64,000 nucleotides of DNA, taken from contig JAMXIF010000015.1 of the NCBI GenBank assembly GCA_028583685.1, forward strand, positions 58,178,576-58,242,575, in the 5' to 3' direction. The DNA comes from Petaurus breviceps papuanus. Its lineage: Eukaryota; Chordata; Mammalia; Diprotodontia; Petauridae. The position numbers and the translations under genes were made by a program. Positions 1 to 9,589 of the stretch are shown here, one piece after another (the stretch's first letter is position 1; each line of letters starts with the position of its first letter). Under the pieces are notes generated by a model. The model searched no databases and was not told the origin of the DNA. It worked only from the letters and a program-made list of their open reading frames with translations.

Positions 1-399
1 GGAATTTGGCTCCTTTAAAACTGTCTTAAATTCCACTGTGGATTTTCCTTTTTTTGGCTATTCTAACATCCTTTCTATGGATTTTAACACTAGATAAATT
101 TATTGTTGCTAATGTGTAAAAAGTCCAAGCCACGTGTATTTCAAGAGATGCATCAGTATTTCCCTTTCATAGGTCACACTTCCTCAGGAAGGATAAAAGT
201 GAGATATTTCTGTTATCCTAACCTCTTTCAGTTATTTATCTAATTATTGCAAGTATCTTTCTGATTAACAAATATTCAGAATGCAGTAGAAACATAATAG
301 GTTTGGAGTCAGAGGACCTAGATTAGAATTCCAGCTCTGTTATTTTAATACCTGACAGCTTTATGTCTGTACTGCCCTATGTACCTGTACAAGATTGTG
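1..399. other. Unique AT-rich sequence with a MIR 5' fragment
   Basis: No coding signal is seen. Around 296-355 the string TTTGGAGTCAGAGGACC followed by CCAGCTCTG resembles the 5' half of a plus-strand MIR. The rest is unassigned. Confidence 0.4.
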
Positions 400-760
400 A
401 TTCCTGATTGGCTGAGAGATCTTTGAGCCTATGACAATGCATATGATGGAAGTGAGGGAGATGGAATTTCAGATGGTTGGAGGATTTTGAGAGAGATGGT
501 TAGGAGAAGTAAGCTCAGACTTTTAAGTGGCAGAAAGTACGTCTTCCTGGGCAACCGTTCTTAGCATGTCCCTTTAGTCCCCTTGCTTAAACATAGAAAT
601 TATAAAAATAGGCTCCTCTTAGTGAGATCATTCCCTCTATCCTTGGTTGAGTTGAGATCTCATCTCACTCCCAGCTGAAGTAAATACACTTTATACTTCT
701 GAATTCTTTGGTCTCTTCTATTTGGTATTTCTCCATTTTCTGCTGATGAAGTGGAATATT
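400..760 (+). mobile_element. Possible decayed solo LTR
   Basis: A CCAAT-type box (GATTGGCTGAG, near 404) is followed about 195 bp later by a TATA-like run (ATTATAAAAATAG, near 600). A polyadenylation-like AGTAAATACAC lies near 680, then a pyrimidine-rich end. This order is typical of a retroviral-type LTR. No partner LTR, clear termini or target duplication were found, so the call is tentative and the family unknown. Confidence 0.3.
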
Positions 761-969
761 CATATGGCCTTTTGTGTAACCAGTATTTGGTTAGAAGGGA
801 GCTAAGCTGTCAATAGTAAAGTAATTATTACTCTCCCCTTAAGAGTGATCAGGGAAAGTGACATCAATCCTGGGTCCCCAAAGTGTTATACTCTTGTACT
901 ACCAATATTTGAAATATAGATATAATTCTAGCCCAATACCCCTCTTGGAGATAGGTAAGGTATTTTGTC

Positions 970-1097
970 TTCCTTCCTTCCTTCCTTCCTTCCTTCCTTC
1001 CTTCCTTCCTTCCTTCCTTCCTTCCTTCCTTCCTTCCTTCNNNNNNNNNNTTCCTTCCTTCCTTCCTTCCTTCCTTCCTTCCTTCCTTCCTTCCTTC
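970..1097. repeat. (CTTC)n microsatellite with assembly gap
   Basis: Near-perfect tetranucleotide repeat, interrupted by ten N at 1041-1050. The N run is probably a placeholder, so true length is unknown. Lys/Arg/Glu- or Pro/Ser/Phe-rich frames across it are artefacts. Confidence 0.97.
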
Positions 1098-1254
1098 TTT
1101 GCTTTTTGGAGGGGGTAGGGCAGGGCAATTGGGGTTAAGTGACTTGCCCAAGGTCACACAGCTAATAAGTGTTAAGTTTCTGAGGTCAGATTTGAACTCA
1201 GGTCTTCCTGACTCCAGGGCTGGTGCTCTATTCACTGCACCACCTAGCCACCCC
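972..1254 (-). mobile_element. Marsupial tRNA-derived SINE with expanded (GAAG)n tail
   Basis: The body (about 1098-1254) is the antisense of the WSINE1/SINE1-like family: GGGGTTAAGTGACTTGCCC, then TTTGAACTCAGGTC (B-box side), ending CCACCTAGCCACCCC. A 7-bp direct repeat TTGTCTT at 965-971 and 1255-1261 brackets body plus tetranucleotide tract. This suggests that the tract grew from the SINE's A-rich tail. Confidence 0.85.
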
Positions 1255-1255
1255 T

Positions 1256-1745
1256 TGTCTTTCATTTTCAAAGAGGACCAATGACATCATGGGTGATTTC
1301 TTGACTTTCAAGTGAATTGGATTTAAGTAAGGCATAGTTGCACAAAGTTGGCAGTCTCACTTTCTCTTCCAGAGTCATTGAAGTCCAGTGGAAAGACAAA
1401 CGTCAAGACAACTGATGATGACTTGGGATGCAGTGGATGACCTTGGTGTCTGACTAAGCTCTAAGCACTCCACAGTGCCTGCTTCAGTCACCATCATGGC
1501 TGTTGGAATAAATTGTACTCATATGCCCCATTCCACAAGGGAAAGTCTTCACATGCTTGGGGTAGACATCCCCCAAAGTTAGGCACAGAACAAGTGACCA
1601 GCCATGGTCCTCCTGCCTCCAGGAAAAAGTGGAAGGAGGACCATTTTCACAAAGGTGGAAATCACAGTCTCCCTGGATATCAGTGGGCTAGATCTGACAT
1701 CCATCCATACCACTCACAGCTGACCCAGCTTTATATTTAGAGAGT
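1256..1745 (+). mobile_element. Unclassified interspersed repeat (possibly an RTE-related retroposon)
   Basis: Begins with CAAAGAGGACCAATGACATC. The text looks like a repeat seen elsewhere in marsupial genomes, but this is from memory and I cannot name the family with certainty. An open frame of 75 codons (1513-1740) inside it has no recognisable domain. A SINE inserted at or near its left edge. Confidence 0.4.
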
Positions 1746-1789
1746 TCCCAACCACACATAGTTATACTACATACATATATTTACAGTCT

Positions 1790-2520
1790 TATTCGCTCTT
1801 GTACTTCTCACACTGACCTATTTACTGTTATCTCCACCCCACCCCCCACCTTCCAACTCAGTATTATATTTCCCATCCCCATTTATTTGCATAGGCCATT
1901 CTCTTCTTCTGGAATATTCTCTCTTACTCTCAGAATCCTTATCTCCTTTTAACTCTTATTCTAAATGCCACAGCCTCTGAGAAGCCTTCCTCCATCCCTT
2001 CAGTTGTTAGGACTTTCTTCCACTAGGGCTCACTTTGAGAAGTGTTGTGTGATTTGATCAGATGAGACTCTGGTCAGCCATTGTTGAGAGCCCCCCGGCT
2101 TTGAAAACACAGATGTTGATGCTTTCCTCTCTGGTAACTGTGATTTGGTATGGATGTATTTAATGGTTGGACAATTTGGAAGCCTGTCTGCTGAAATGTT
2201 CTTATAACTTATGCTTGTAACCTCTGTTTATTCTGAAGTTCGGGGTGCTGACCTTTTCCCCCTGAACTAGGTAAACTATATATGTTTGACTGATTAAAGT
2301 AAGCTTGTTAACCCTCCCCCCAAAAAAGACTTTCTTCCACATCAAAATACTTTACTAGCTATTTATCTGTGTGTCCATGCTGAGTCCCAGGGTTTTTGGG
2401 AGAACACAAGGTCCCTGAAGGCAGAGAGAGTTTTTCCTTCTGTGTTTGTGATCTCTAATGCCTATTAGCATAGTGCCTTGTGCACAAGTAAGTGTTTAAC
2501 AAATGGTTGCCCACTTGAGT
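1790..2520 (+). mobile_element. L2 LINE 3' region, split by a 304-bp insertion
   Basis: 1790-2010 carries L2-like 3' sequence (AGGCCATTCTCTTCTTCTGG, then GAGAAGCCTTCC). It resumes at 2341 and runs to CCCTGAAGGCAGAGAG and CATAGTGCCTTGTGCAC, the standard L2 3'-end text. No reading frame survives. Confidence 0.7.
2024..2327 (+). mobile_element. 304-bp retroposed element of unknown family
   Basis: Bracketed by a perfect 13-bp duplication GACTTTCTTCCAC (2011-2023 and 2328-2340) and ending CCCCCCAAAAAA, so it was probably inserted by L1-type target-primed reverse transcription. It has no obvious SINE A/B boxes. The stretch ending GACTGATTAAAGTAAGC is reminiscent of an LTR polyadenylation region, so an LTR-derived transcript is possible. 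Only one copy is seen here. Confidence 0.7.
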
Positions 2521-3248
2521 TGTGCGTGTAGAGAAAGATGATCATATATGATGGGTGCAAAGTCCTTCGTAAAAAGACATCAAGTGCTGAATCAATGTCT
2601 GTGATTATTTCTAAAGCAGATATTGAACCCAAAAGAGCATTGGTCCCGGCATTCCAAACAGCTAAGTCTGTATCTAGGGCCCCACCAATATGTCTATCCA
2701 CTTTTACAGTGTTAAGAAGAGAGAACTCATGACTGGGCTGATAGACATGACTTTAGCTGTGTTCGGGGTGGGGCAACATGGAAAATGTGTGATGTTTTAC
2801 TAAAAACCCAACATAATCTGAGGGAGGGTCACTTCCTAATTCCTGCCCCAGGATGGATCTAACAGAGAGGTGGGAGGAGTAGGAGATGGGAGGGCAGAGG
2901 GGTGAGGGACACTAATTGTTTCTTTTAAATTCCCTCTGGCTTTCAAAAACACAGGACATCATGGAGACAGCTGATTAGTTTCCCAACTGTTTTGAGATCT
3001 ATTTAATAAGCGTTTACTCCCTGCGGAGGAGGGGCAGTGAGTGGGCAGCTATGCCTGATTCTACCCAAGTGGCTATCAGAAAAGAGCCTAGAATGGGAGA
3101 GTCCATTGACCTTGAACTGATTAAAATTATACAGAGAAAAAGAGAGAGAAAGCCCCTGTAGTGAACAAAACAAAGACTATGTATTTGAGACAGGAGGGAG
3201 TTTCCAGCGAACTTGTCTGGTGCATGACATTCAGGACCTGCACAATAT
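2521..3248. other. Unassigned sequence
   Basis: No repeat or gene recognised. Opposed open frames at 2465-2701 (minus, 78 codons) and 2538-2732 (plus, 64 codons) overlap each other, match nothing I know and have no splice or promoter context. They are treated as chance. Confidence 0.5.
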
Positions 3249-3690
3249 AGAAAAGTAGAAAGAGGTAATGGTTAGGATGTTGGACTTGCCATCAGGAAGA
3301 CCAGGGCTTGAATTTTACTTCTCACTTTTCTTAGGGGCAGCTAAGTGGTGCAGTGAGTAGAGTACCCACCTTAGAATCAGGAGGACCTGAGTTCAACTGT
3401 GCTCTTAGACACTTACTAGCTCGGTGCCCCTATTAAAGTCCCCTAACCCTGTTTGCCTCTGTTTTCTCATTTGTAACATGAGCTATAGAAGGAAATGGCA
3501 AACCCTTCTAGTATCTTTGCCAAGAAAACTCTACCCAGGCTCATGAAGAGTCAGACATGACTGAACAAGAACTTGCTAGTGAACGTGGACAAGTCATTTC
3601 ACTCCTCTGAGTTTTGGTTTCTTTTCTCTGTAAAATGGGAAAAGCCATACCTGTAGTACCTTCTTCACAAGGAAGGTATAAGATATGATG
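3249..3690 (+). mobile_element. MIR split by a younger SINE
   Basis: The 5' part (3249-3330, GATGTTGGACTTGCCATCAG) and the 3' part (about 3585-3690, GGACAAGTCATTTCACTCC then CTGTAAAATGGG) are consecutive in the MIR consensus and flank the SINE at 3333-3575. Confidence 0.75.
3333..3575 (+). mobile_element. Long marsupial SINE (MAR1-like)
   Basis: Starts GGGGCAGCTAAGTGGTGCAG and carries the internal B box and a MIR-like core. It ends in the long-form tail TATCTTTGCCAAGAAAAC followed by AGTCAGACATGACTGAAC. Moderately diverged. Confidence 0.88.
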
Positions 3691-3699
3691 AGATATCAT

Positions 3700-3860
3700 A
3701 CATGTGACCAAGAACAAGCCACCTCACCGCTTAGTGTCTCGGTGTTCTCCCTGATAAAATGGGGCTAATAATACCTTTAGCACTTACCTCACAGGATTGT
3801 TGTGAGGCCCAAATGAGACTTTAAACCACAATATAAATGCCTGTTATTATCATTGCAGGG
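3700..3860 (+). mobile_element. MIR fragment
   Basis: CTCGGTGTTCTCCCTGATAA, then CACAGGATTGTTGTGAGG and ATAAATGCCTGTTATTATCA follow the MIR 3' half in order. Confidence 0.8.
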
Positions 3861-3889
3861 GTCAGAAGAGTCCTACTAAAGATTAGGGA

Positions 3890-4018
3890 ATGTTTCAATA
3901 CAATGATCCAAGACAATTCTAAAAAATCTCATGATGGAAAACACTAGCCCACATCCAGAGAATGAACTGATGGGAGTCTGAATGAAGATCAAAGCATATT
4001 GTTTTTGCTTCCTTTTTT
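3890..4018 (+). mobile_element. L1 3' UTR fragment
   Basis: ACAATGATCCAAGACAATTC and CACATCCAGAGAATGAACTG match the marsupial L1 3'-UTR text also seen at 28900-29000 and 58330-58410 in this window. Confidence 0.75.
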
Positions 4019-4512
4019 GTGGTAGAAGATGGCAGCCAGATGGCTCCCATTGAAAAGAGTCAATGGCTAACCCAAGCCTCTGAATAGCTCAACTTGACCT
4101 TTCACTTGCTAAGGCTTGAAAGAGTATGGGCTTTATTTCCATATAAACAAATGGTAGACCAGCTTCTAGAACAGGTAAAGCTGCCTACCCTTCCATATCA
4201 GGAGATGCGGTTGGCTGTGTCCACCCTAGTTCACCTTGGCAAATGATATGGGATCCTGGAAGGCCATCAGCTATTGCCACCAGTGACAGCCCACTGGGTA
4301 GTTGCGGCGACAGTCACTCTCTTCTTGGAGTTTCCTCACTCCAAGTTGCCACCATTTTATCCTGAGAAAAAGCATCCAGGAGAAATACAAGACTACATTC
4401 AGGTGAGTGCTGGTTGGCAGGAAATACTATGTTCCCCTGTTCCATTCTGGGGTCCTCCTAGGTCCCTGCCCAGTGCAGAGAAAAGAAGCCTAGAATCACA
4501 GTCCCCGCCCTG
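4019..4512. other. Unassigned sequence
   Basis: No repeat recognised. An 81-codon open frame (4274-4519) includes a good donor-like CAGGTGAGTG at about 4400, but there is no matching acceptor, phase or homology to call an exon. Confidence 0.4.
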
Positions 4513-4660
4513 GCCCTGACTAGCTGCAGCACCACAGACAAGTCTTTTCATCTCTGAGCCTCACTTTTATCATCTGTAAAATGGAAATGAATAATGCAAT
4601 AATACAAGCACTGTGCACCTCAAAGGATTGTTAGAGATAATTTTTAAAGCTCTGTGTAAA
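4513..4660 (+). mobile_element. MIR fragment
   Basis: Contains TGACTAGCTGCAGC, ATCATCTGTAAAATGG and AAAGGATTGTTAGAGATAA in MIR order, 5'-truncated. Confidence 0.8.
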
Positions 4661-4778
4661 TGGGGGGGGGCAGGTCTTATGTCAATGTTAAGCAACAGGG
4701 TTGGAGACTTGGCTAAAGATACATAGCAAGTCACTTACCAGTGAAATCAAAGGTCTGGTCGGTCTGGTCAATAGGGGT

Positions 4779-4781
<3 letters not shown>

Positions 4782-4861
<80 letters not shown>
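4782..4861. repeat. (GT)n microsatellite, about 80 bp
   Basis: An almost pure dinucleotide run of about 40 units. Its purity suggests a polymorphic, Z-DNA-prone tract. Confidence 0.98.
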
Positions 4862-4862
<1 letters not shown>

Positions 4863-6106
4863 CCACACCTGAAAGGGTGGTTGGGAGTGAATGTTTTGCA
4901 TCTGCTACTTTGAGTGTGCCTTTACTCCTAAATCAGGAATAGAGGTTGTAGAGGGGATAGAGAGCTCAGGAGTAAGGTGGTGACTGCAAAGTCTTCTCTC
5001 CACCAAGCCTACTTCCCAATGTAGCCCAGTTGATATAGGAATCACTCCCTTCCTTGTGGGATCTGATCTCTTGGACTAATCAATTGAATTATTCCTTTGG
5101 CCTGTGGCATTGACTACTGGCAAACTCTAAAGGCTCTTTTGAAATTAATAGTCATTCTGTCTCCAATCCTCCTTCAACTAAGAACAGGAAAGATAAACAC
5201 AAGAAACCCAAGAAGCAAGGTGTGTTGGAGCCAGCTCTAACAGATTCCTAAGAGCTGATTGTTAAATTTGTTATTTTTGTTAAATTTTGTTAAATTTGTT
5301 AAATTTTCAGTGTCAGCATTTATACCTTGGAAATCAACAAATCCTACAGAGGACTTGATTTATTGTTCTGCTTACTGTCTTACTTTAAAAAGTGATAGGG
5401 AAAATATCAATGCAGATTAAATTCACAATGTATCATTTGTACTTTTTTGGTGGGAGAGGAGAGCTGGTTGTTAAATATTTACCAGCACACCCCTAGACAG
5501 ACACAACAGAGATATTCTAGGCCACATGACTCCCTGGTGGACAGAGAGTGAAGAAGCCCTTTCACGATTAGATAGCCCCCAACAATTTTTGACTACTTAG
5601 ATGTGCTAGAAGAGAGATTGACTTGTCAGATTAGCATCTTTGGTAAGTGTTTTTTAGTTCCAGCTGGGCAGCCCTTTAAAAGTCTTTTCTTCACCACCAA
5701 GTAAAAAAGAGGGGAGAATCAGAGGATACTGGGGAATGCTAATGCAGAGAAAGGCAGAGTTCTTCATTCTCTATCATCACCCATTTCTGGAAAGGTGCCC
5801 CCTGAAAATCTCTTGAAAATGGTCAGTCAACAGAACCATGCTACCGCCCATGTGCTCCCAGAACTGGCCTCATTGGCCAGTTTTTCCCACTTCTTATCTT
5901 TTTACTGCTTCTCTGTTGAGGAAAGTCTCTTTTCATTTTAAGAAAAATTTGCCATCAAGTCTTGTCCCGTATAACCTATTTATACTTCGTAGAAAGTAGA
6001 CATGACTAATACATGCAACATAAAGAATGATCAGGAAAATTCCCCAAACCTATTAGAAATAGAAGGCATACCGAAGAGAGCATTAGACACAGAGCCAAGC
6101 TCAAAG
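4862..6106. other. Mostly unassigned sequence
   Basis: No gene seen. 5265-5310 holds an imperfect tandem of TTGTTAAAT units. The ends of 5218-5515 (GGTGTGTTGG and CCAGCACACCCC) form a weak inverted repeat that may mark an old DNA transposon, but no target duplication matches. Confidence 0.4.
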
Positions 6107-6107
6107 C

Positions 6108-6310
6108 CTTTCTTAGACATGGACTAGCTGTATGAACCTGAGCCAGTCACTGAACTCCTCAGTCTAAGTTTCCTCATCTGTAAAATGATGATACTAATTA
6201 CAGTGGCTCCTATCTCAGAAGATTGCTGTGAGGATGAAATGAGATAATGATGTAAAGCTCTTTGCAAACCCAGAAGCATGATGGAAGTATTAGTTTTTAT
6301 TATTATATCA
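6108..6310 (+). mobile_element. MIR copy
   Basis: GACTAGCTGTATGAACCTGA, CTCATCTGTAAAATGATGAT, GATTGCTGTGAGGATGAAAT and TTTTTATTATTAT appear in MIR order, including the L2-like 3' tail. Confidence 0.87.
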
Positions 6311-6604
6311 CAGAAACCCCATAGCATCTTCAGCTCTCCCCTTTGCATGTGCAGACCTGGCCTGACTGCCATCGTTTTCAAGCCCTCCCTGAGTCTCATG
6401 TTTAACTGGGTATATCTGTGTCTTAAGGTGACCTGGGAAAAAACTGTCCTGGGATGATTGGTATTTGTGTGAAGAATGGAATTTGGTTTTGAAGCTGCCT
6501 GAAACCAGGTTATCAACCCTCCCTACACCCAGGTTCACCCCACCCAAAGGAAGATATCAATTCTTACTCTCTGATTCTTATCCTGTTCTTATTTCTCTGC
6601 TAGA
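6311..6604. other. Unassigned sequence
   Basis: Two overlapping minus-strand frames (6124-6516 and 6308-6547) span the MIR edge and show no recognisable protein. Confidence 0.4.
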
Positions 6605-6775
6605 GGAAACTAGGTAGCACAGTGGATAAAGTGTTGAAGTTGGAATCAGGAAGACATGAGTTCAAATCCCACCTCAGATACTTACTAGCTGTGGGACCCT
6701 GGGTAAATCACTTAACCTCTGTCTGCCTCAGTTTCCTCAACTGTAAAATGAGGATAAAAATAGCACCTACCATCC
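6605..6775 (+). mobile_element. SINE/MIR-like copy
   Basis: GGTAGCACAGTGGATAAAG, GAGTTCAAATCCCACCTCAG and CTTACTAGCTGTGGGACCC give the head and core. The tail follows MIR (TCAACTGTAAAATGAGGATA). Confidence 0.85.
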
Positions 6776-6962
6776 AGACCTTAATGCCCTGTTATTATGG
6801 ATTTCTCTTCTGTTGTTCCATTATGATCTCTGTACCATTTGGCTGTTTTTCTTCTAGTCAGAGCCAACCCTATACACAGGTGTATTGATCTTATTATTTA
6901 AGAGAGATACAAGGCCCCTCCTACTATAAATTTCCCCTGGTTGGCCTAATAGTATATTTTTC

Positions 6963-7203
6963 ACGTTCAGTTGTGTCTGACTCTTCATGATGCCATCTGA
7001 AATTTTCTTGGCAAAGATACTAGAGTGGCTTGCCCTTTCCTTCTCCAGCTCATTTTACAGAAGAGGAAACCAATACAAACAGGGTGAAGTGACTTGCCCA
7101 GGGTCACACAGCTAGCAAGCATCTGAGGCCAGATTTGAACTCAGGAAAAAGTCTTCCTGACTCCAAGCCCAAGACTATCCACTGCACTACCTAGCTACCC
7201 CTA
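6963..7203 (-). mobile_element. Long marsupial SINE (MAR1-like), antisense
   Basis: Reads in reverse from AGTTGTGTCTGACTCTTC through TTTTCTTGGCAAAGATAC and TGACTTGCCCAGGGTCACAC to CACTACCTAGCTACCCC. Nearly full length with small internal changes. Confidence 0.92.
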
Positions 7204-7261
7204 GAGGATATAGGTTTTCCCTCTTTTCTGACCTAAAATTCTCATCATTAACCAATGAATG

Positions 7262-7385
7262 AATTAATTAATGAATAATTATTAAATAAGTATTAGGTAC
7301 CAGGCATTGTGCTAGGCACAGAGGATAAAAATATCAAAGTAAGACAGCGTCTGCCTTCACAGAATTTACAATCTACTTACAATCA
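7262..7385 (-). mobile_element. L2 3' end, antisense
   Basis: CAGGCATTGTGCTAGGCACA and CACAGAATTTACAATCTAC are the antisense of the L2 3' end. The AATGAAT-type units at the left are L2 terminal repeats. Confidence 0.8.
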
Positions 7386-7554
7386 TTGGTCAGGGTAGGA
7401 ACAAAAAAAGGGGCATTGTCTCTAGAAGGCCATTGTCAAAACACAGAAGTTACTTGGGAGAAGAGGAGGGAGACCAGTAAGGAGTCTTCTCCATTAGTTT
7501 TCTCTCTCAGTAGCTCCAACTAATATGCTGTGTTAGTCAATTGTCATATTATTT

Positions 7555-7735
7555 ATTTTGGAAGGCACAGAAGTACGAATTTGAGGGATACCAGTTCAAA
7601 TCTCAAATCTTCTTTCTTCCTGTGTGACCCTTGGGCAACTCATTTCCCTTTTCTGGGTCCATTTCTTCATCTGTAAAATGAAGGAGGTTGGACCAGATAA
7701 TCTCTAAGGTCACTGCTAATGCTAAAGTCACATTC
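7555..7735 (+). mobile_element. MIR-like copy
   Basis: CAGTTCAAATCTCAAATC, TGTGTGACCCTTGGGCAACT and CTTCATCTGTAAAATGAAGG, then GATAATCTCTAAGGTC. Confidence 0.75.
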
Positions 7736-7774
7736 TGACCAGATGAACCCAAAGGTTTTGGAGATAATTCTTTT

Positions 7775-8490
7775 AAAAAAAATTTATTTATTTACTTTTA
7801 GTTTATAACATTCAGTTCCACAATCCCTTGAATTCCAAATTTTTTCCTCCTTCCTCTCTTCCCTCCTTCCCTCCTACGCAATTCAATATGCAAGCAATTT
7901 GATATAGGTTCTACAAATACCTTCACATTAAACATTAGTCAAGTTTTAAAGAAGAATTATAACAAATGGAGTGAACAACAAGAAAGAAGAAATAAAACAA
8001 AACAAAACACAAAAGAGAGAGTCAGTAGTTTGTTTCAATCTGTATTCTGACTCTGTAGTTCTTTTTCTGGATGTGTGTAGTCTTTTCCATCATGAGTCTT
8101 TTGGAGTTGTCTTATAACCTGGTATTGCTGAGAGGAGGCCGGTCCATCAAAGTCAGTCATCACAGATATGATGTGTCTGTAGTTGTGTACAAAGTTTTCC
8201 TGATTCTGTTCTCCTCACTCAGCATCAGTTTATACAAGTCTCTCCAGGTTATTATGAAGTTCATCTGCTCCTCATTTCTTATAGCACAATAGTATTTCAT
8301 TACATTCATATATCACAACTTGTTTAGATATTCCCCAATTGATGGGCATCCTCTTGATTTCCAGTTCTTTGCCACCACAAAAAGAGCTGCTATAAATATT
8401 TTTGTACATATGGCTCCTTTTCCCACTTGTATAATCTCTTTGGGATACAGTCCTAGAAGTGGTATTGCTGGGTCAAAGGGTATGCACTTT
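7775..8490 (-). mobile_element. L1 3' end, antisense, 5'-truncated
   Basis: The reverse complement gives the end of L1 ORF2 (AAAGAGCTGCTATAAATAT region, equal to the IAALFVVAKNW-type motif) followed by the marsupial L1 3' UTR, with the A-rich end at 7775. Plus-strand frames here (8071-8292, 8320-8565) are antisense shadows. Confidence 0.9.
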
Positions 8491-9367
8491 TTAAAAATAA
8501 CCTTTGTTCATAGTTCCAACAGAAATGTTCTTAAAGGGAAAGAAGGAGCAGGAAGGAGGAGGTAGGGTGTGGGAGGGGAGCCTAGAAGAGGAATAGAGTC
8601 CTGAAAACAAGCTGCCTAATTCGTAGTTTGTTCTTTCTGAAAGCAGGCTCAACAAGACTGCCTGTGACTTAGCACCAGGTTCCTCCCTCTGAGGATAGTA
8701 GGACTCCAGAGTCTTTGTCTTTGTAGTCTGCTTTCTACCCATTTTGAGGCAGGGTCCTAGCCATGCCCTTCCTCTAGGATCCCAAGCCTTTACTGTAGAG
8801 GGTTTTGCCCTGGGCAATAGTTACTATGTTTTCAGGGTCAGAGGGGGGGGTTTGGAGCAAGTGGGGTTCACTCTGTCATCCTCGTCTTTGGAGGTCCTGA
8901 ATGGGGCTTTTTAAAAAAAATTTCTGGGCTATGAAGTGGTAGCCCCAGGAGTGTTTGCTGTCCAGTACAGGGGCCCCTGTATTTGCTTCTTACCTTGCTC
9001 TTTTCAGTCCCAGACCTTTGGTGATAGGCTTGGTAGTGGACCTTGTGGTTGGTGGGAAGACTTGCCCTCCGAGTTCGTGACTTAGCACCAGGCAAAGTAC
9101 ACTATGCATGTTCTAAGGACTGGTCCCTCATTGAGTAGTCACTCCATTGTGTCAGTCACTCCAAAGGCTAACTTGACCCACTTGTTTATTTCCCAATCTG
9201 GACTTCTTTTCAATTTTGGGAGAAAAGTTGCCTACTATAGGCATTATGTAATGACAAAAGGATGCTTGGTCAATTGGACTGAAGATGGGAGACACGTTGG
9301 AAACTTGGAAGGAAGGGGTACTGCTGTTTAGGTTTCGTCAGGGAAGCTCAAGAAGCTTGTGAAGAAG
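8491..9367. other. Unassigned sequence
   Basis: Minus-strand open frames of 108 (8491-8817) and 75 codons (8868-9095) lie here. A 16-bp string GTGACTTAGCACCAGG occurs near 8665 and again near 9078, hinting at an old internal duplication. No known domain is seen. Confidence 0.4.
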
Positions 9368-9375
9368 ACCTAGTG

Positions 9376-9553
9376 CAGGGGTGGGGAACCTATGACCTTA
9401 AGGCCACATGTAGCCTTACTCCACAGATTCAGTCAACACTTAAGGACCTAGAAGGCCACAGATGGCCTTAAGGCTTTGGATTCAGTCATAAGGCCACACT
9501 TAAGGACCTAGAAGGTCACATGTGGCCTTAAGGCCACAGGTTCCCCATCCCTA
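9376..9553. mobile_element. Short hAT-type DNA transposon (MITE), 178 bp
   Basis: Terminal inverted repeats CAGGGGTGGGGAACCT and AGGTTCCCCATCCCT are flanked by a perfect 8-bp target duplication ACCTAGTG (9368-9375 and 9554-9561), the hAT signature. Inside, a 38-bp block at 9437-9474 recurs at 9497-9534 with three changes, and the GGCCTTAAGG motifs make it strongly self-complementary. No transposase; it is a non-autonomous copy. Confidence 0.92.
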
Positions 9554-9589
9554 ACCTAGTGATTGAATTGCAGTTGAGAAGAGAGATAT

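Noticed and set aside
864-1271. 135-codon minus-strand frame
   Set aside because: It is a SINE read in antisense fused to a microsatellite. The same peptide style (RAPALESG, VTLGKSLNPNCP) recurs at 56587-56829 and 63592-63777 wherever this SINE lies.
4274-4519. 81-codon frame with a good donor-like CAGGTGAGTG
   Set aside because: No acceptor, no phase-matched partner exon and no recognisable protein; one donor consensus is expected by chance.
5218-5515. DNA transposon with GGTGTG ends
   Set aside because: Inverted ends are weak and the flanking 8-mers do not match.
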